Origin: Ruminococcaceae bacterium HV4-5-B5C
GTDB taxonomy: Bacteria > Bacillota > Clostridia > Oscillospirales > Acutalibacteraceae
Assembly: GCA_900184925.1 (NCBI GenBank)
Contig: FXYJ02000001.1
Span: forward strand, 496,001 to 560,000
Direction of reading: 5' to 3'
Length of the DNA stretch: 64,000 bases
Part shown: positions 1-8,376 of the stretch, piece after piece
Position numbering within the stretch: the first letter of the stretch is position 1
How the letters are laid out: every line of letters starts with the position of its first letter
Position numbers and translations under genes: made by a program
Notes under the pieces: generated by a model
Database searches by the model: none
What the model was told of the DNA's origin: nothing
Seen by the model: the letters and a program-made list of their open reading frames with translations, nothing else

Positions 1-312
1 AATGCCCGCAGTGAAGAGTTCTACCGAAAAATGGAGTTCCGCACTCTTCCGGTTTGCGACTTGCATCACCCGCTGATCCGCCCGCAGGACCTCGCTTTTT
101 TCTGTGAAAGCTGCGGGAAGCGGGCACGGAGGATTGGCGGCTGGCAACTCCATAACAAGGGCTTCCGCGCAGTTTTTCAGTGCAGGCACTGCGGAGCGAA
201 ATTCTGCGGCCGGGTGCAGTTCAAGCTGAAATATGAGGGCCTTTCCGTGAAAAAAACGGTGCGGCCTGTGGAAGACGAACCAAAGGCAGCCCCGGAGAAT
301 CCGGAAACCTAA
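1..312 (+). CDS. Zinc-ribbon protein, C-terminal part (5' end outside window)
   Basis: The reading frame is open from base 1 with no stop, so this is probably the 3' end of a longer gene; an in-frame ATG at 31 would give 93 residues. The visible part holds two CxxC pairs (CESC and CRHC), spaced like a zinc ribbon, followed by a basic stretch and an acidic, Pro-rich tail. I do not recognise the family with confidence. A zinc-ribbon tail of an exonuclease-like protein is only an impression. It ends just before a strong palindromic terminator and converges on nth. Confidence 0.6.
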   Translation, partial: NARSEEFYRKMEFRTLPVCDLHHPLIRPQDLAFFCESCGKRARRIGGWQLHNKGFRAVFQCRHCGAKFCGRVQFKLKYEGLSVKKTVRPVEDEPKAAPENPET

Positions 313-315
313 AAA

Positions 316-354
316 CAGGCACCGGCCATATGGCCGGTGCCTGCGCTGTTTTAA
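316..354. terminator. Bidirectional terminator between the zinc-ribbon gene and nth
   Basis: Bases 316-343 form a perfect 28-base palindrome. An A-run (311-315) lies on its left and a TTTT-containing stretch on its right. It can therefore end transcription from both convergent genes; the nth side has the better T-tract. Confidence 0.85.
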
Positions 355-364
355 CGGGGGTGAA

Positions 365-1003
365 TCATTTTTCCGCTTTTCCTGCGGATTTGCAGAATCC
401 CTTCATGCAGCATTCATCGCATTTGGGGCTGCGCGCGGTACAGACGGCGCGCCCGTGAAGGACGAGCCGATGGCAGAAGCGGTTCGATTCCTGGGGCGGC
501 AGCACAGCACGGAGCTGCTTCTCCACTTTGCCGGGGTCTTTTCCCTCGCTCAGCCCGATTCTTCCGCAGATGCGGATGCAGTGGGTGTCCGTGACGACGG
601 CGGGCTTTCCGTAAATGTCGCCGACGACGAGGTTCGCCGTCTTGCGTCCCACTCCCGGCAGCGTCGTGAGAACTTCAATGGTGTCCGGCACGACGCCGCC
701 GAAGTCCGACTTCAGTTTTCGGCACATGGCGAGGATATCCCGCGCCTTCGTCTTGTACAGGCCGCAGGAATGGATATAGGTTTCGATTTCCTCCTGTGTG
801 CCCGCACAGAAGTCATCGAGATTTTGAAAACGGGCGAACAGCCCCGGTGTCACAAGATTGACCCGCGCGTCCGTGCACTGCGCGGAAAGCCTCGTGGCAA
901 TCAGCAGCTGGAGCGGGTCGCGGTAGACCAGCGAGCAGGCGGCATCGGGGTATTCCTTTTTCAGTGCCTGTACTGCCAGAAGGGCACGCTGTTTCTTTGT
1001 CAT
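365..1003 (-). CDS. nth: Endonuclease III (DNA glycosylase/AP lyase)
   Basis: This base-excision-repair enzyme removes oxidised pyrimidines and cleaves at abasic sites. The 212-residue length is normal. The helix-hairpin-helix LPGVGRKTA lies at 115-123 with catalytic Lys121, and the catalytic Asp is in TDTHC (Asp139). The C-terminus has the 4Fe-4S ligands C-x6-C-x2-C-x5-C (Cys188, 195, 198, 204). The frame stays open far upstream. The ATG at 1003 was chosen because AAAGGA lies just before it and family homology begins there. It is transcribed away from glyA and convergent with the partial gene at the window start. Confidence 0.95.
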   Translation of the reverse strand: MTKKQRALLAVQALKKEYPDAACSLVYRDPLQLLIATRLSAQCTDARVNLVTPGLFARFQNLDDFCAGTQEEIETYIHSCGLYKTKARDILAMCRKLKSDFGGVVPDTIEVLTTLPGVGRKTANLVVGDIYGKPAVVTDTHCIRICGRIGLSEGKDPGKVEKQLRAVLPPQESNRFCHRLVLHGRAVCTARSPKCDECCMKGFCKSAGKAEK

Positions 1004-1123
1004 GAGGTAATTTTCCTTTCCCGCCGGCTGATGAAGTGCCGCAGTTTCCTTTATTTTATTACAAATTCCGCCGAAGCACAAGTGCGGGCGCGGGACCTTT
1101 TTTTGCATAATCGACGCGAAACG

Positions 1124-1152
1124 TTGCACATTTTGGGCCCTGAGGTTATAAT
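1124..1152 (+). promoter_or_regulatory. Sigma-A-type promoter of glyA
   Basis: TTGCAC (1124-1129) and TATAAT (1147-1152) are separated by 17 bases, placing the start site about 25 bases upstream of glyA. Confidence 0.85.
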
Positions 1153-1185
1153 AAAACAAATACGATCGGGAAAGGGATTGAAAGC

Positions 1186-2439
1186 ATGTACAGTGATATG
1201 ATGGATACCGTCGGCTTCGTTTCCAAAGCAGACCCGGATGTTGGGGCGGCAATGGAAAAGGAACTGGAGCGTCAGCGCGATAACCTGGAACTGATTGCTT
1301 CCGAGAACATTGTTTCCCCCGCCGTCATGGCGGCCATGGGCAGCGTTCTCACCAATAAGTACGCCGAAGGATACCCGGGGAAGCGGTATTACGGCGGGTG
1401 CCAGTATGTCGACATCGTCGAAGAAATCGCCCGCAAACGCGCCTGTGAGCTCTTCGGCGCGGAACACGCCAACGTTCAGCCGCATTCCGGCGCACAGGCC
1501 AACACCGCGGTCTACTTTGCCCTTCTGGAGCCCGGCGACACCGTGATGGGCATGAGCCTCGCGGAAGGCGGCCATCTGACCCACGGCTCCCCGGTGAACA
1601 TTTCCGGCAAGTATTTCAATTTCGTTCCCTACGGCGTCAGCCCGGAAACGGGCCGCATCGATTACGACAAGGTTTATGAAACCGCGATGCAGGTCAAACC
1701 GAAGCTGATCGTTTCCGGCGCGAGTGCCTATCCACGCGTCATTGACTTCAAACGTTTCCGCGAAATCTGCGACGCGTGCGGTGCGCTGATGATGGTGGAC
1801 ATGGCTCACATCGCCGGTCTCGTTGCCTCCGGAGATCATCCGAACCCGGTCGAGTATGCCGACATTGTTACAACAACCACCCACAAAACGCTCCGCGGTC
1901 CCCGCGGCGGTCTGATTCTCTGCAGGGAACAGTATGCAAAAGCCATTGACAAGGCAATTTTCCCCGGCACGCAGGGCGGCCCGCTGATGCATGTTGTCGC
2001 AGGAAAGGCGGTTTGTTTCGGCGAAGCTCTGAAACCGGAGTTCAAAGAATACGGTCACCGCATCGTTAAAAACGCGCATGCGCTTGCAGACGGCCTGATG
2101 AAACGCGGGGTAAAGCTTGTGTCCGGCGGCACCGACAACCATCTGATGACGGTTGACCTGAGCGGAATGGAACTTACCGGCAAAGAGTTGGAACATCGTC
2201 TTGATTCCGTCAATATCACCGCCAATAAAAATACTGTCCCCAATGAGCAGCGCAGCCCGTTTGTTACGAGCGGCCTGAGGCTTGGCACACCGGCCGTCAC
2301 CACACGCGGCCTCGGCGAAGCCGATATGGACCAGATCGCCGAATGCATCAGCCTTGCAATTTTCGACTTCGATGCGTCCAGCGAAAAGATCCATGCGTCG
2401 GTAAAGGATCTCTGCACCCGTTACCCGCTGTATCGGTAA
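1186..2439 (+). CDS. glyA: Serine hydroxymethyltransferase
   Basis: This PLP enzyme interconverts serine and glycine and charges tetrahydrofolate to 5,10-methylene-THF, the main source of one-carbon units. The 417-residue length is typical. Family landmarks are the N-terminal ELIASEN motif, HSGAQAN, the PLP-binding lysine in [10 protein letters not shown] (Lys234) and a conserved C-terminal domain. ATG 1186 follows AAAGGG at a good distance; an ATG at 1198 is a weaker alternative. It has its own promoter. A folate transporter with a probable THF riboswitch lies elsewhere in the window. Confidence 0.97.
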   Translation: MYSDMMDTVGFVSKADPDVGAAMEKELERQRDNLELIASENIVSPAVMAAMGSVLTNKYAEGYPGKRYYGGCQYVDIVEEIARKRACELFGAEHANVQPHSGAQANTAVYFALLEPGDTVMGMSLAEGGHLTHGSPVNISGKYFNFVPYGVSPETGRIDYDKVYETAMQVKPKLIVSGASAYPRVIDFKRFREICDACGALMMVDMAHIAGLVASGDHPNPVEYADIVTTTTHKTLRGPRGGLILCREQYAKAIDKAIFPGTQGGPLMHVVAGKAVCFGEALKPEFKEYGHRIVKNAHALADGLMKRGVKLVSGGTDNHLMTVDLSGMELTGKELEHRLDSVNITANKNTVPNEQRSPFVTSGLRLGTPAVTTRGLGEADMDQIAECISLAIFDFDASSEKIHASVKDLCTRYPLYR

Positions 2440-2598
2440 GATACGCGGGCGGCGCGGAGAAAAACGGGGAAAAGAGAAAGCGGACGGGCCGTGCCTCTTT
2501 TCCCCTTGCTTCTTATTCCGGGCCGCGTTATGATAAGTACGGTAACCAATCCGCTGTCTGCCGCGGTTCGGCGGACGGAAAAGGGAGGCGTCTCCGCT

Positions 2599-2760
2599 TT
2601 GAAAAAAAGCACTGTGTTTTATCTCTGCAGCACGATGCTGCTGATCGGAACGATCCTTGGTTTTCTGATTTCCCCGGCCCAAAGCGGGGGAGTGTCCATC
2701 GGCAGCAACAACAGAAAATACTATGGCGTTCCCGCCGGAGAGGGCGGGAAAAAGTCTTAA
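2599..2760 (+). CDS. Small single-pass membrane protein upstream of rarA
   Basis: This 53-residue protein starts at TTG 2599, chosen because GGGAGG lies 10 bases upstream; in-frame starts further upstream lack a ribosome site. Residues about 5-24 are a hydrophobic helix (YLCSTMLLIGTILGFLI). It is followed by SP and a short polar tail containing IGSNN. It resembles short conserved clostridial membrane proteins of unknown function, but I cannot name it. It lies 54 bases before rarA, probably in one transcript. Confidence 0.65.
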   Translation: MKKSTVFYLCSTMLLIGTILGFLISPAQSGGVSIGSNNRKYYGVPAGEGGKKS

Positions 2761-2814
2761 CGGGAAACCCGGCGAATCAGGTTCCCTGTTCGAACGGATC
2801 TGAGGGGGAATTTC

Positions 2815-4086
2815 ATGGCGGCTCCACTGGCGGACAGGCTGCGCCCGACAACACTGGACGAAATTGTAGGGCAGCACCACCTTCTTGACGAGGGAAAACC
2901 GCTCCGGCGTATTATCGAATCCGGCCAGATACCGAATATGGTGTTTTACGGGCCATCCGGAGTCGGGAAGACGACGCTTGCTTCGATTATTGCGCGGTAC
3001 ACGAACCGAAGCCTGTTCAAGCTCAACGGAACCACCGCTTCCACTTCGGATATCCGTGACGTCGTGGGGCGTCTCGGCACCCTTGAGGCGCCGAACGGAA
3101 TTCTGCTGTACCTGGATGAAATCCAGTATTTTAACAAAAAACAACAGCAGACGCTGCTGGAGTTTATCGAGAACGGTTCCATCACCCTGATTGCAGCGAC
3201 GACGGAAAATCCGTATTTCTATGTTTACGGCGCAATTCTCAGCCGCTCGACGGTGTTCGAATTCAAATCGGTTGAAAAAGAGGACGTGCTCGGTGCCGTG
3301 CACCGTGCGATCCGCTTCCTTTCGGAGGAGCAGCACAGGGAAATTACGGCGGAAGACGGGGCGGAAGAATATATCGCATCGTCATGCGGGGGCGACGTCC
3401 GCAAAGCGATGAACGCCGCAGAGCTCTGCGCGCTTTCCGGCAGCATTGCGGAAGACGGCTCCTGCCGCATCACGCTCGAAGCCGCCCGGGAGCTGACCCA
3501 GCGTTCTGCGCTCCGGTATGACCGTGCGGGGGACGAGCATTACGACATTCTCTCGGCGTTTCAGAAATCCATGCGCGGCTCCGACCCGGACGCGGCGGTT
3601 CACTACCTCGCAAGGCTTCTTGAAGCGGGCGATCTGCCCTCCGCCTGCCGCAGGCTGATGGTCTGCGCCAGCGAAGACGTCGGCCTTGCCTATCCGCAGA
3701 TCCTCCCTATTGTAAAGGCGGCTGTCGACGCGGCGCTTCAGGTCGGTCTTCCCGAAGCGCGAATTCCGCTTGCCGATGCCGTAGTCCTCGTTTGCCTCGC
3801 TCCAAAGTCAAATTCCGCCTACTGCGCTGTTGATGCTGCCCTTGCGGACCTCCGCGAGGGAAAAACCGGACCCATCCCCCGGCAGCTCCAGAACAAGCAC
3901 TATGATGGGGAGGACAACCCCCAAAAAGGCCAGTTTTACAAGTACCCGCACGACTTCCCGGACCATTGGACCCCGCAGCAGTATCTGCCGGATGTTCTGA
4001 AAGACGCCGTTTATTACCGGAGCGGAGACAATAAGACGGAACGCGCGTTTGCGGGCTACTGGGAAAAAATAAAGAACAAGTCATAA
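2815..4086 (+). CDS. rarA: Replication-associated recombination protein A (AAA+ ATPase)
   Basis: RarA/MgsA/WRNIP1-type clamp-loader-like AAA+ ATPase acting at stalled replication forks. It has 423 residues. Walker A GPSGVGKTT is at 46-54 and Walker B LLYLDEIQ near 96-103. A sensor-1 region (ATTENP) follows, then the tetramerisation/MgsA C-terminal domain with HYDGEDNP and KGQFYKYPHD. ATG 2815 follows GAGGGGGAA. It is downstream of the small membrane protein and upstream of a 35-residue membrane peptide gene. Confidence 0.95.
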   Translation: MAAPLADRLRPTTLDEIVGQHHLLDEGKPLRRIIESGQIPNMVFYGPSGVGKTTLASIIARYTNRSLFKLNGTTASTSDIRDVVGRLGTLEAPNGILLYLDEIQYFNKKQQQTLLEFIENGSITLIAATTENPYFYVYGAILSRSTVFEFKSVEKEDVLGAVHRAIRFLSEEQHREITAEDGAEEYIASSCGGDVRKAMNAAELCALSGSIAEDGSCRITLEAARELTQRSALRYDRAGDEHYDILSAFQKSMRGSDPDAAVHYLARLLEAGDLPSACRRLMVCASEDVGLAYPQILPIVKAAVDAALQVGLPEARIPLADAVVLVCLAPKSNSAYCAVDAALADLREGKTGPIPRQLQNKHYDGEDNPQKGQFYKYPHDFPDHWTPQQYLPDVLKDAVYYRSGDNKTERAFAGYWEKIKNKS

Positions 4087-4113
4087 TTAATGGAAAGAAA
4101 GAGAGGAATTCAC

Positions 4114-4221
4114 ATGTCGAAAGGAAAAAGTGTCGCCGGATTTATCATCGGAATCATCACCACACTGTGCGGCATTGCCGCCATTGTGCTCAATGCGGCG
4201 GGGATGCACGAGTCTTACTGA
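4114..4221 (+). CDS. 35-residue membrane peptide
   Basis: A short gene with GAGAGGA ending 7 bases before ATG 4114. It encodes about 35 residues: a Lys-containing start (MSKGKSVAG), then one continuous hydrophobic helix (FIIGIITTLCGIAAIVLNAAG) and a short polar end. The composition and ribosome site argue for a real small membrane protein. Function is unknown. It lies 27 bases after rarA and before the rpsB promoter. Confidence 0.55.
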   Translation: MSKGKSVAGFIIGIITTLCGIAAIVLNAAGMHESY

Positions 4222-4270
4222 GATTAGGTACGGCGGTTCCTTCCGCTCTCCTGCGGCGGGGAAATTCCGC

Positions 4271-4299
4271 TTGTATTCCGGTGGGAATCATGCTATACT
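4271..4299 (+). promoter_or_regulatory. Promoter of the rpsB-tsf operon
   Basis: TTGTAT (4271-4276), a 17-base spacer and TATACT (4294-4299). The predicted transcript has a leader of about 100 bases before rpsB. Confidence 0.75.
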
Positions 4300-4316
4300 A
4301 AACAATGCATTACGCA

Positions 4317-4356
4317 CGCCGTGCCCGGCGAACGGTGCCTGCTTCGGCAGGTTTTA
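4317..4356 (+). promoter_or_regulatory. Structured rpsB leader, possible attenuator
   Basis: Two hairpins lie in the leader. CGCCG/CGGCG (4317-4330) has a four-base loop. CCTGC-TTCG-GCAGG (4338-4351) is followed at once by TTTT, like a short intrinsic terminator. Ribosomal protein S2 operons are often autogenously controlled through their leader; that this leader does so is inference. Confidence 0.45.
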
Positions 4357-4406
4357 TCGCTAAATTTAAGGTGCGGCGGAGGAAAAACCAAGGAGGTTTC
4401 TTTCTT

Positions 4407-5153
4407 ATGTCAGTCGTATCCATGAAACAGCTTCTCGAAGCAGGCGTACACTTCGGTCACCAGACCAGAAGGTGGAACCCGAAAATGGCCCCGTATATTT
4501 TTACGGAGCGCAACGGCATCTACATCATCGATCTGCAGAAGACCGTCCGCAAACTCGAGGACGCCTATAATTTCGTGCGCGACCTTTCTATGGACGGAAA
4601 GTCCGTTCTGTTTGTCGGCACGAAGAAGCAGGCTCAGGAATCCATCAAGGCGGAAGCAGAGCGCGCCGGCGCTTATTTCGTAAACGCCCGCTGGCTTGGC
4701 GGCATGCTGACCAATTTCCGCACGATCCGCCGCAGGATCGACCGCCTGAATCAGCTCAAGACAATGGAGGAGGACGGAACGTTCGATCTCCTGCCCAAGA
4801 AGGAAGTCGGCAAGCTGAAGCTTGAAATTGAAAAACTCGAAAAATTCCTCGGCGGCATCAAGGACATGAAGTCCCTGCCCGGCGCGCTGTTCATTGTTGA
4901 CCCGCGCAAAGAGCGTATTGCCGTTGCCGAAGCGCGCAAGCTCGATATCCCGATCATCGCAATCGTCGACACGAACTGCGACCCGGACGAAATCGATTAT
5001 GTCATCCCGGGCAACGATGATGCAATCCGTGCCGTTAAACTGATTTCCGAGACGATGGCAAACGCTATCATCGAAGGAAAAGAAGGCCAGATGGGCGCAG
5101 CCGCGGCGGATGCGAAGGAAGACGAAGCTGCAGCACAGGAAGCGGCCGAGTAA
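4407..5153 (+). CDS. rpsB: 30S ribosomal protein S2
   Basis: Small-subunit ribosomal protein bound to the back of the 30S head near S1/bS21. The 248-residue length is normal for S2. Family landmarks are the N-terminal [29 protein letters not shown], and [12 protein letters not shown] followed by [10 protein letters not shown]. The acidic Ala-rich tail is typical. ATG 4407 follows an exact AGGAGG. Upstream in-frame starts would run into the leader hairpins and are rejected. It is co-transcribed with tsf 35 bases downstream. Confidence 0.97.
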   Translation: MSVVSMKQLLEAGVHFGHQTRRWNPKMAPYIFTERNGIYIIDLQKTVRKLEDAYNFVRDLSMDGKSVLFVGTKKQAQESIKAEAERAGAYFVNARWLGGMLTNFRTIRRRIDRLNQLKTMEEDGTFDLLPKKEVGKLKLEIEKLEKFLGGIKDMKSLPGALFIVDPRKERIAVAEARKLDIPIIAIVDTNCDPDEIDYVIPGNDDAIRAVKLISETMANAIIEGKEGQMGAAAADAKEDEAAAQEAAE

Positions 5154-5188
5154 TCATTTGAATTATTAACAAAGCGAGGAATTTTAAT

Positions 5189-6103
5189 ATGGCTTTTACA
5201 GCGAAAGACGTCGCATCCCTTCGCGCAAAGACGGGCTGCGGCATGATGGACTGCAAGAAAGCGCTTACCGAATCGGAAGGCGATATGGACAAGGCGATTG
5301 ATTTTCTGAGGGAAAAGGGCCTTGCCGCGGCGACCAAAAAGGCCGGCCGTATTGCCGCCGAAGGCGTTGCTTATGCTGCGGTGAATGAAGCCGGAAATTC
5401 GGGCGTCGTCATCGAAGTCAACGCAGAGACGGACTTCGTTGCCAAGAACGCGGAGTTCCGTGATTTCGTCAAGACATGCGCCGACACGATCCTTGCCTGT
5501 GATCCGGCGGATGTGGACGCACTTCTTGCGATGAAGGCCGCCGGTTCCGATGAAACGGTGGATGCCATTCTGAAAGAGAAGATTCTGAAGATCGGCGAAA
5601 ACATCAAAGTCCGCCGCTTTAAGAAATTTGACGGCGTCGTGGGCGCATATATCCATGCCGAAGGCAAGATCGGTGTTCTCACGAAGTTCGATACCACTGC
5701 GGAAGTCGCGGCGAAGCCGGAATTCCAGGAGTATGCGAAAGACGTCTGCATGCAGATTGCGGCGATCATTCCGCAGTATCTGGACGAGGCGAGCGTACCG
5801 GCAGACGTTGTCGAGCATGAAAAAGAAATTCTGAAACAGCAGGTTCTGGAGTCCGGAAAGCCTGCAGCAATTGCCGACAAGATCGTTCAGGGAAGACTGC
5901 GTAAGTTTTTCGAGGAAGTCTGCCTTGTTGACCAGGCGTTTATTAAGGATGACAAGCTTACCGTTAAGCAGCTGACCGAGCAGGTGGGCAAAACTCTCGG
6001 CGGCAGCATCAAGATCGTGGATTTTGTCCGGTTTGAAAAAGGCGAAGGCCTTGAAAAACGTCAGGATAATTTCGCAGAGGAAATTGCCAGCCTGGTAAAA
6101 TGA
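5189..6103 (+). CDS. tsf: Translation elongation factor Ts
   Basis: Guanine-nucleotide exchange factor for EF-Tu. It has 304 residues. The N-terminal UBA-like domain (VASLRAKTGCGMMDCKKAL) is followed by the TDFVAKN motif near residue 80 that contacts EF-Tu. Two core subdomains with EVAAKPEFQEYAKDVCMQIA follow. ATG 5189 has AGCGAGGA upstream. Conserved partner of rpsB, and the operon ends at the terminator at 6131. Confidence 0.97.
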   Translation: MAFTAKDVASLRAKTGCGMMDCKKALTESEGDMDKAIDFLREKGLAAATKKAGRIAAEGVAYAAVNEAGNSGVVIEVNAETDFVAKNAEFRDFVKTCADTILACDPADVDALLAMKAAGSDETVDAILKEKILKIGENIKVRRFKKFDGVVGAYIHAEGKIGVLTKFDTTAEVAAKPEFQEYAKDVCMQIAAIIPQYLDEASVPADVVEHEKEILKQQVLESGKPAAIADKIVQGRLRKFFEEVCLVDQAFIKDDKLTVKQLTEQVGKTLGGSIKIVDFVRFEKGEGLEKRQDNFAEEIASLVK

Positions 6104-6130
6104 GTTTTGCCGGGTGCGGTGCTACGGAAG

Positions 6131-6160
6131 GGGAGGCCTGTATCAGGCTTCCCTTTTTTC
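6131..6160 (+). terminator. Terminator after tsf
   Basis: GGGAGGCCTG and CAGGCTTCCC form a 10-pair stem (one G-T) with loop TAT, followed by TTTTTT. Confidence 0.85.
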
Positions 6161-6190
6161 TATCAATGCTTGGTTGGGGGCGGAAAAGTT

Positions 6191-6730
6191 ATGGATTTCA
6201 AGGTCGAAGTAATACGTTCCAGACGAAAAACGATCTCGCTGTCCGTGGAAAAAGACCTTCGCGTGGTCGTGAGGGCGCCGCGTTTCCTGAGCCAGTCTTT
6301 GGTGGACGCTTTTGTGGACAAGCACCGGCGGTGGATTGAGAAGAACACTGCCCTGCAAAAGGAGCGCCTCCAAAACGCGCGACAGTTTTCCCCGGAAGAG
6401 ATCGTAACGCTGAAAACACAGGCACGTTCCTTTGCGGAGGCCGGGTTCCAAAAATACGCGCCGATGATGGGCGTCAGGCCGACTGGGCTGAAAATCACGT
6501 CCGCCGTAACGAGATGGGGTTCCTGCAGTCCCGAAAACCGGATTTGTTTTTCCTACCGGATTGCGCTCCTGCCAAAAGAAGCGGCGGAATATATTGTGGT
6601 TCATGAACTGGCCCATATTCGGGAAAAAAACCACGGCCCGCGTTTTTACGAGCAGGTGCGAAGAATTCTCCCGGATTATAAGGACCGCATCGCATCCTTG
6701 AAACAGGCACAGCACGCTTTGGGTTTGTAG
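6191..6730 (+). CDS. YgjP/SprT-like zinc metallopeptidase (M48 type)
   Basis: A 179-residue protein of the YgjP-like metallopeptidase family. The zinc-binding HELAH (138-142) is followed by a third-ligand-type His in KNHGPRF (148). The family signature RWGSCS lies at 108-113. No signal peptide or membrane helix is seen, so it is probably cytoplasmic. ATG 6191 follows a G-rich stretch (GGGGGCGG); an upstream in-frame start would enter the tsf terminator and is rejected. Substrate unknown. Confidence 0.85.
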   Translation: MDFKVEVIRSRRKTISLSVEKDLRVVVRAPRFLSQSLVDAFVDKHRRWIEKNTALQKERLQNARQFSPEEIVTLKTQARSFAEAGFQKYAPMMGVRPTGLKITSAVTRWGSCSPENRICFSYRIALLPKEAAEYIVVHELAHIREKNHGPRFYEQVRRILPDYKDRIASLKQAQHALGL

Positions 6731-6753
6731 GTCAAGATTTGATATCGGAACAT

Positions 6754-6799
6754 AAAAAAGCAGGCATGCGGAGAAACTGTCTCCACAGGCCTGCTTTTG
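6754..6799. terminator. Bidirectional terminator between the metallopeptidase and hydrolase genes
   Basis: AAAAGCAGGC pairs with GCCTGCTTTT around an inner GGAGA/TCTCC stem. A-run on the left and T-run on the right suit both convergent genes. Confidence 0.8.
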
Positions 6800-7615
6800 T
6801 CATCCGTTTTGCAGAAACGAAAGGAGCTCTTTGTTGAACGGTTCCATCTGATCATAAAACAGAAAATGACCGCACTCTTTGAAGGGAACGAGTTTGGAAT
6901 TTCGGATTCCTTTGTTCTGGGCGACTGCGAGCGGGTAAAGGCAAACGCGGTCGTTAAGGCCGTGGAGAATCAGTGTCGGCACGCTGATTTTTGCAAGGTC
7001 GTCCGTCAGGGTCTCGTCAATCCACGTCTGAGCTACAGCGGAAGTCGACCAGTTTGCAGCCTGCAGCCCGAGGTCGAAGATCCAGTCTGAAATCCCGGTG
7101 CTGACGCGGTGGTAGAAGATGGTATTCCCGAAGTCCCGCAGCATTTGGGGGCGGTCCCGGTTGGTTCCCTGAATAATTTTCAGCACTGCCTGTTTCTGGA
7201 TTCCGAACGGAAAACCGGGGCGCTGGATCAGGCTTGGCGCTGCGGCGGCAAACAGAGCAAGCTTCGACACCCGGTAACCACTGTGCCTTGCCATATAGCG
7301 GATGCAGATGGCGCCGCCCGTGGAATGGCCGCAAAGAATGATATCCTTCAGCTGAAGGGCATCGATTACGGCCCGCACGTCGTCGGCCAGCCTGTCGTAG
7401 CCGTACCCGCTCCACGGCTTGTCGGACATTCCGAACCCCCGGCAGTCCATGGCGACACACCGGTACCCGAGCTTTGGAAGGGTGTTCATCTGATATTCGA
7501 ATAAATTATGGTTTCCGGGCCATCCGTGCACAAGAAATACGGTCTTTGCACCGGCAGGGTTCAGGTCTTCCACAAAAAGACATACTCCCGGTTCCACCGT
7601 CACATAGTGTCCCAA
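6800..7615 (-). CDS. Alpha/beta-fold hydrolase
   Basis: A 271-residue serine hydrolase. The oxyanion-hole motif is HGWPGN (30-35), followed by DCRGFGMSD. The nucleophile elbow is GHSTGG with Ser98, the acid is in HGLNDRV, and the catalytic His is in CGHFLF. No signal peptide is seen, so it is likely cytoplasmic. Similar folds serve as esterases, epoxide or haloperoxidase-like hydrolases; the substrate cannot be told. It is read from the opposite strand to the MarR-ABC operon and may share that 236-base intergenic region for control. Confidence 0.88.
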   Translation of the reverse strand: MGHYVTVEPGVCLFVEDLNPAGAKTVFLVHGWPGNHNLFEYQMNTLPKLGYRCVAMDCRGFGMSDKPWSGYGYDRLADDVRAVIDALQLKDIILCGHSTGGAICIRYMARHSGYRVSKLALFAAAAPSLIQRPGFPFGIQKQAVLKIIQGTNRDRPQMLRDFGNTIFYHRVSTGISDWIFDLGLQAANWSTSAVAQTWIDETLTDDLAKISVPTLILHGLNDRVCLYPLAVAQNKGIRNSKLVPFKECGHFLFYDQMEPFNKELLSFLQNG

Positions 7616-7753
7616 ATACTCACCTTCCCGATTTTATGACAACTGCGCATCCTACTGTATGATCGGAACGGAACAAATAGAACTGAAATGCAAAGAAAAA
7701 ATCGACGCAATCTGTGAAATCCGCCGATTCTGTGTCATCCCATTCGGCGGTTC

Positions 7754-7782
7754 TTGACTTTGGCTTTGGAACGTCATATACT
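7754..7782 (+). promoter_or_regulatory. Promoter of the marR-ABC exporter operon
   Basis: TTGACT (7754-7759), a 17-base spacer and TATACT (7777-7782). Confidence 0.8.
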
Positions 7783-7796
7783 TTCACTACAGTTGA

Positions 7797-7809
7797 TTAG
7801 GAATCCTAA
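7797..7809 (+). promoter_or_regulatory. Probable MarR operator
   Basis: TTAGGAATCCTAA has 6-base inverted arms around one central base. A further half-site TTAGGA follows at 7812-7817. It lies about where transcription should start, so binding here would block the operon. Assignment to the adjacent MarR protein is inference. Confidence 0.6.
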
Positions 7810-7851
7810 CTATTAGGAAAACGAATTAAATAGGACAGGGCAGGTGAAAAA

Positions 7852-8346
7852 ATGAATCCGTCGGAAAAACAGGCCAGTGAAAAACTGTCCCGGGCGTTTC
7901 TCCAGTTCCGCTATCTCAACCATTACGGAAGGCATATGCACAGTGCCGAGCATTCCGGGCACTGCGGCCTGAAGCCGGGCGAAGTCATGATGTTGTTTTC
8001 CATTCGCGGAGAGCAGAAGCAGCACGACGGAGGAGTAACGGCGACTATGCTGAGCCGGGATATCGGAATCAAGACGCCCTCCGTCAACACGGTACTTTCT
8101 TCACTGGAAGCAAAGGGATTGATTTGCCGCAGAACCAGTCCCGAAGACCGGCGTTTTGTGCTGATTGCTCTGAGCGAAGAAGGTTTGAAACTGGTTCAGG
8201 AGTTTCAGGATCGTTTTGAAAAGAAAATGAAAGGGCTCGTCGAATATCTGGGATTTGAAAAAAGTGAGCAGCTTACCGAATTAATGAATGAAGTATATAA
8301 GTACCTTCGGGAAAAAAGCGACTGTAAGTCAGAACGGGAGCGGTGA
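7852..8346 (+). CDS. MarR-family transcriptional regulator
   Basis: A 164-residue winged-helix regulator. The LKPGEVMMLFSI helix is followed by TATMLSRDIGIKTPSVNTVLSSLEAKG (recognition helix) and the wing SPEDRRFVLIALSEEG, which is the MarR pattern. It probably represses its own operon, which continues 30 bases later with two ABC exporter subunits; this arrangement is common for drug-responsive efflux control. ATG 7852 follows GGCAGGTG. An inverted repeat just downstream of the promoter is a good operator candidate. Ligand unknown. Confidence 0.9.
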   Translation: MNPSEKQASEKLSRAFLQFRYLNHYGRHMHSAEHSGHCGLKPGEVMMLFSIRGEQKQHDGGVTATMLSRDIGIKTPSVNTVLSSLEAKGLICRRTSPEDRRFVLIALSEEGLKLVQEFQDRFEKKMKGLVEYLGFEKSEQLTELMNEVYKYLREKSDCKSERER

Positions 8347-8376
8347 CAGAAACCGCCCGCACATTGAGGTGTTTTC

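Noticed and set aside
2785-2806. GTTCGAA resembling a tRNA T-loop before rarA
   Set aside because: No acceptor, D or anticodon stems can be formed around it and no CCA end is seen.
1051-3336. A 761-codon open frame on the minus strand across glyA and rarA
   Set aside because: It is the antisense of two clear genes, has no recognisable domain and no ribosome site; GC-rich coding DNA often leaves such frames open.
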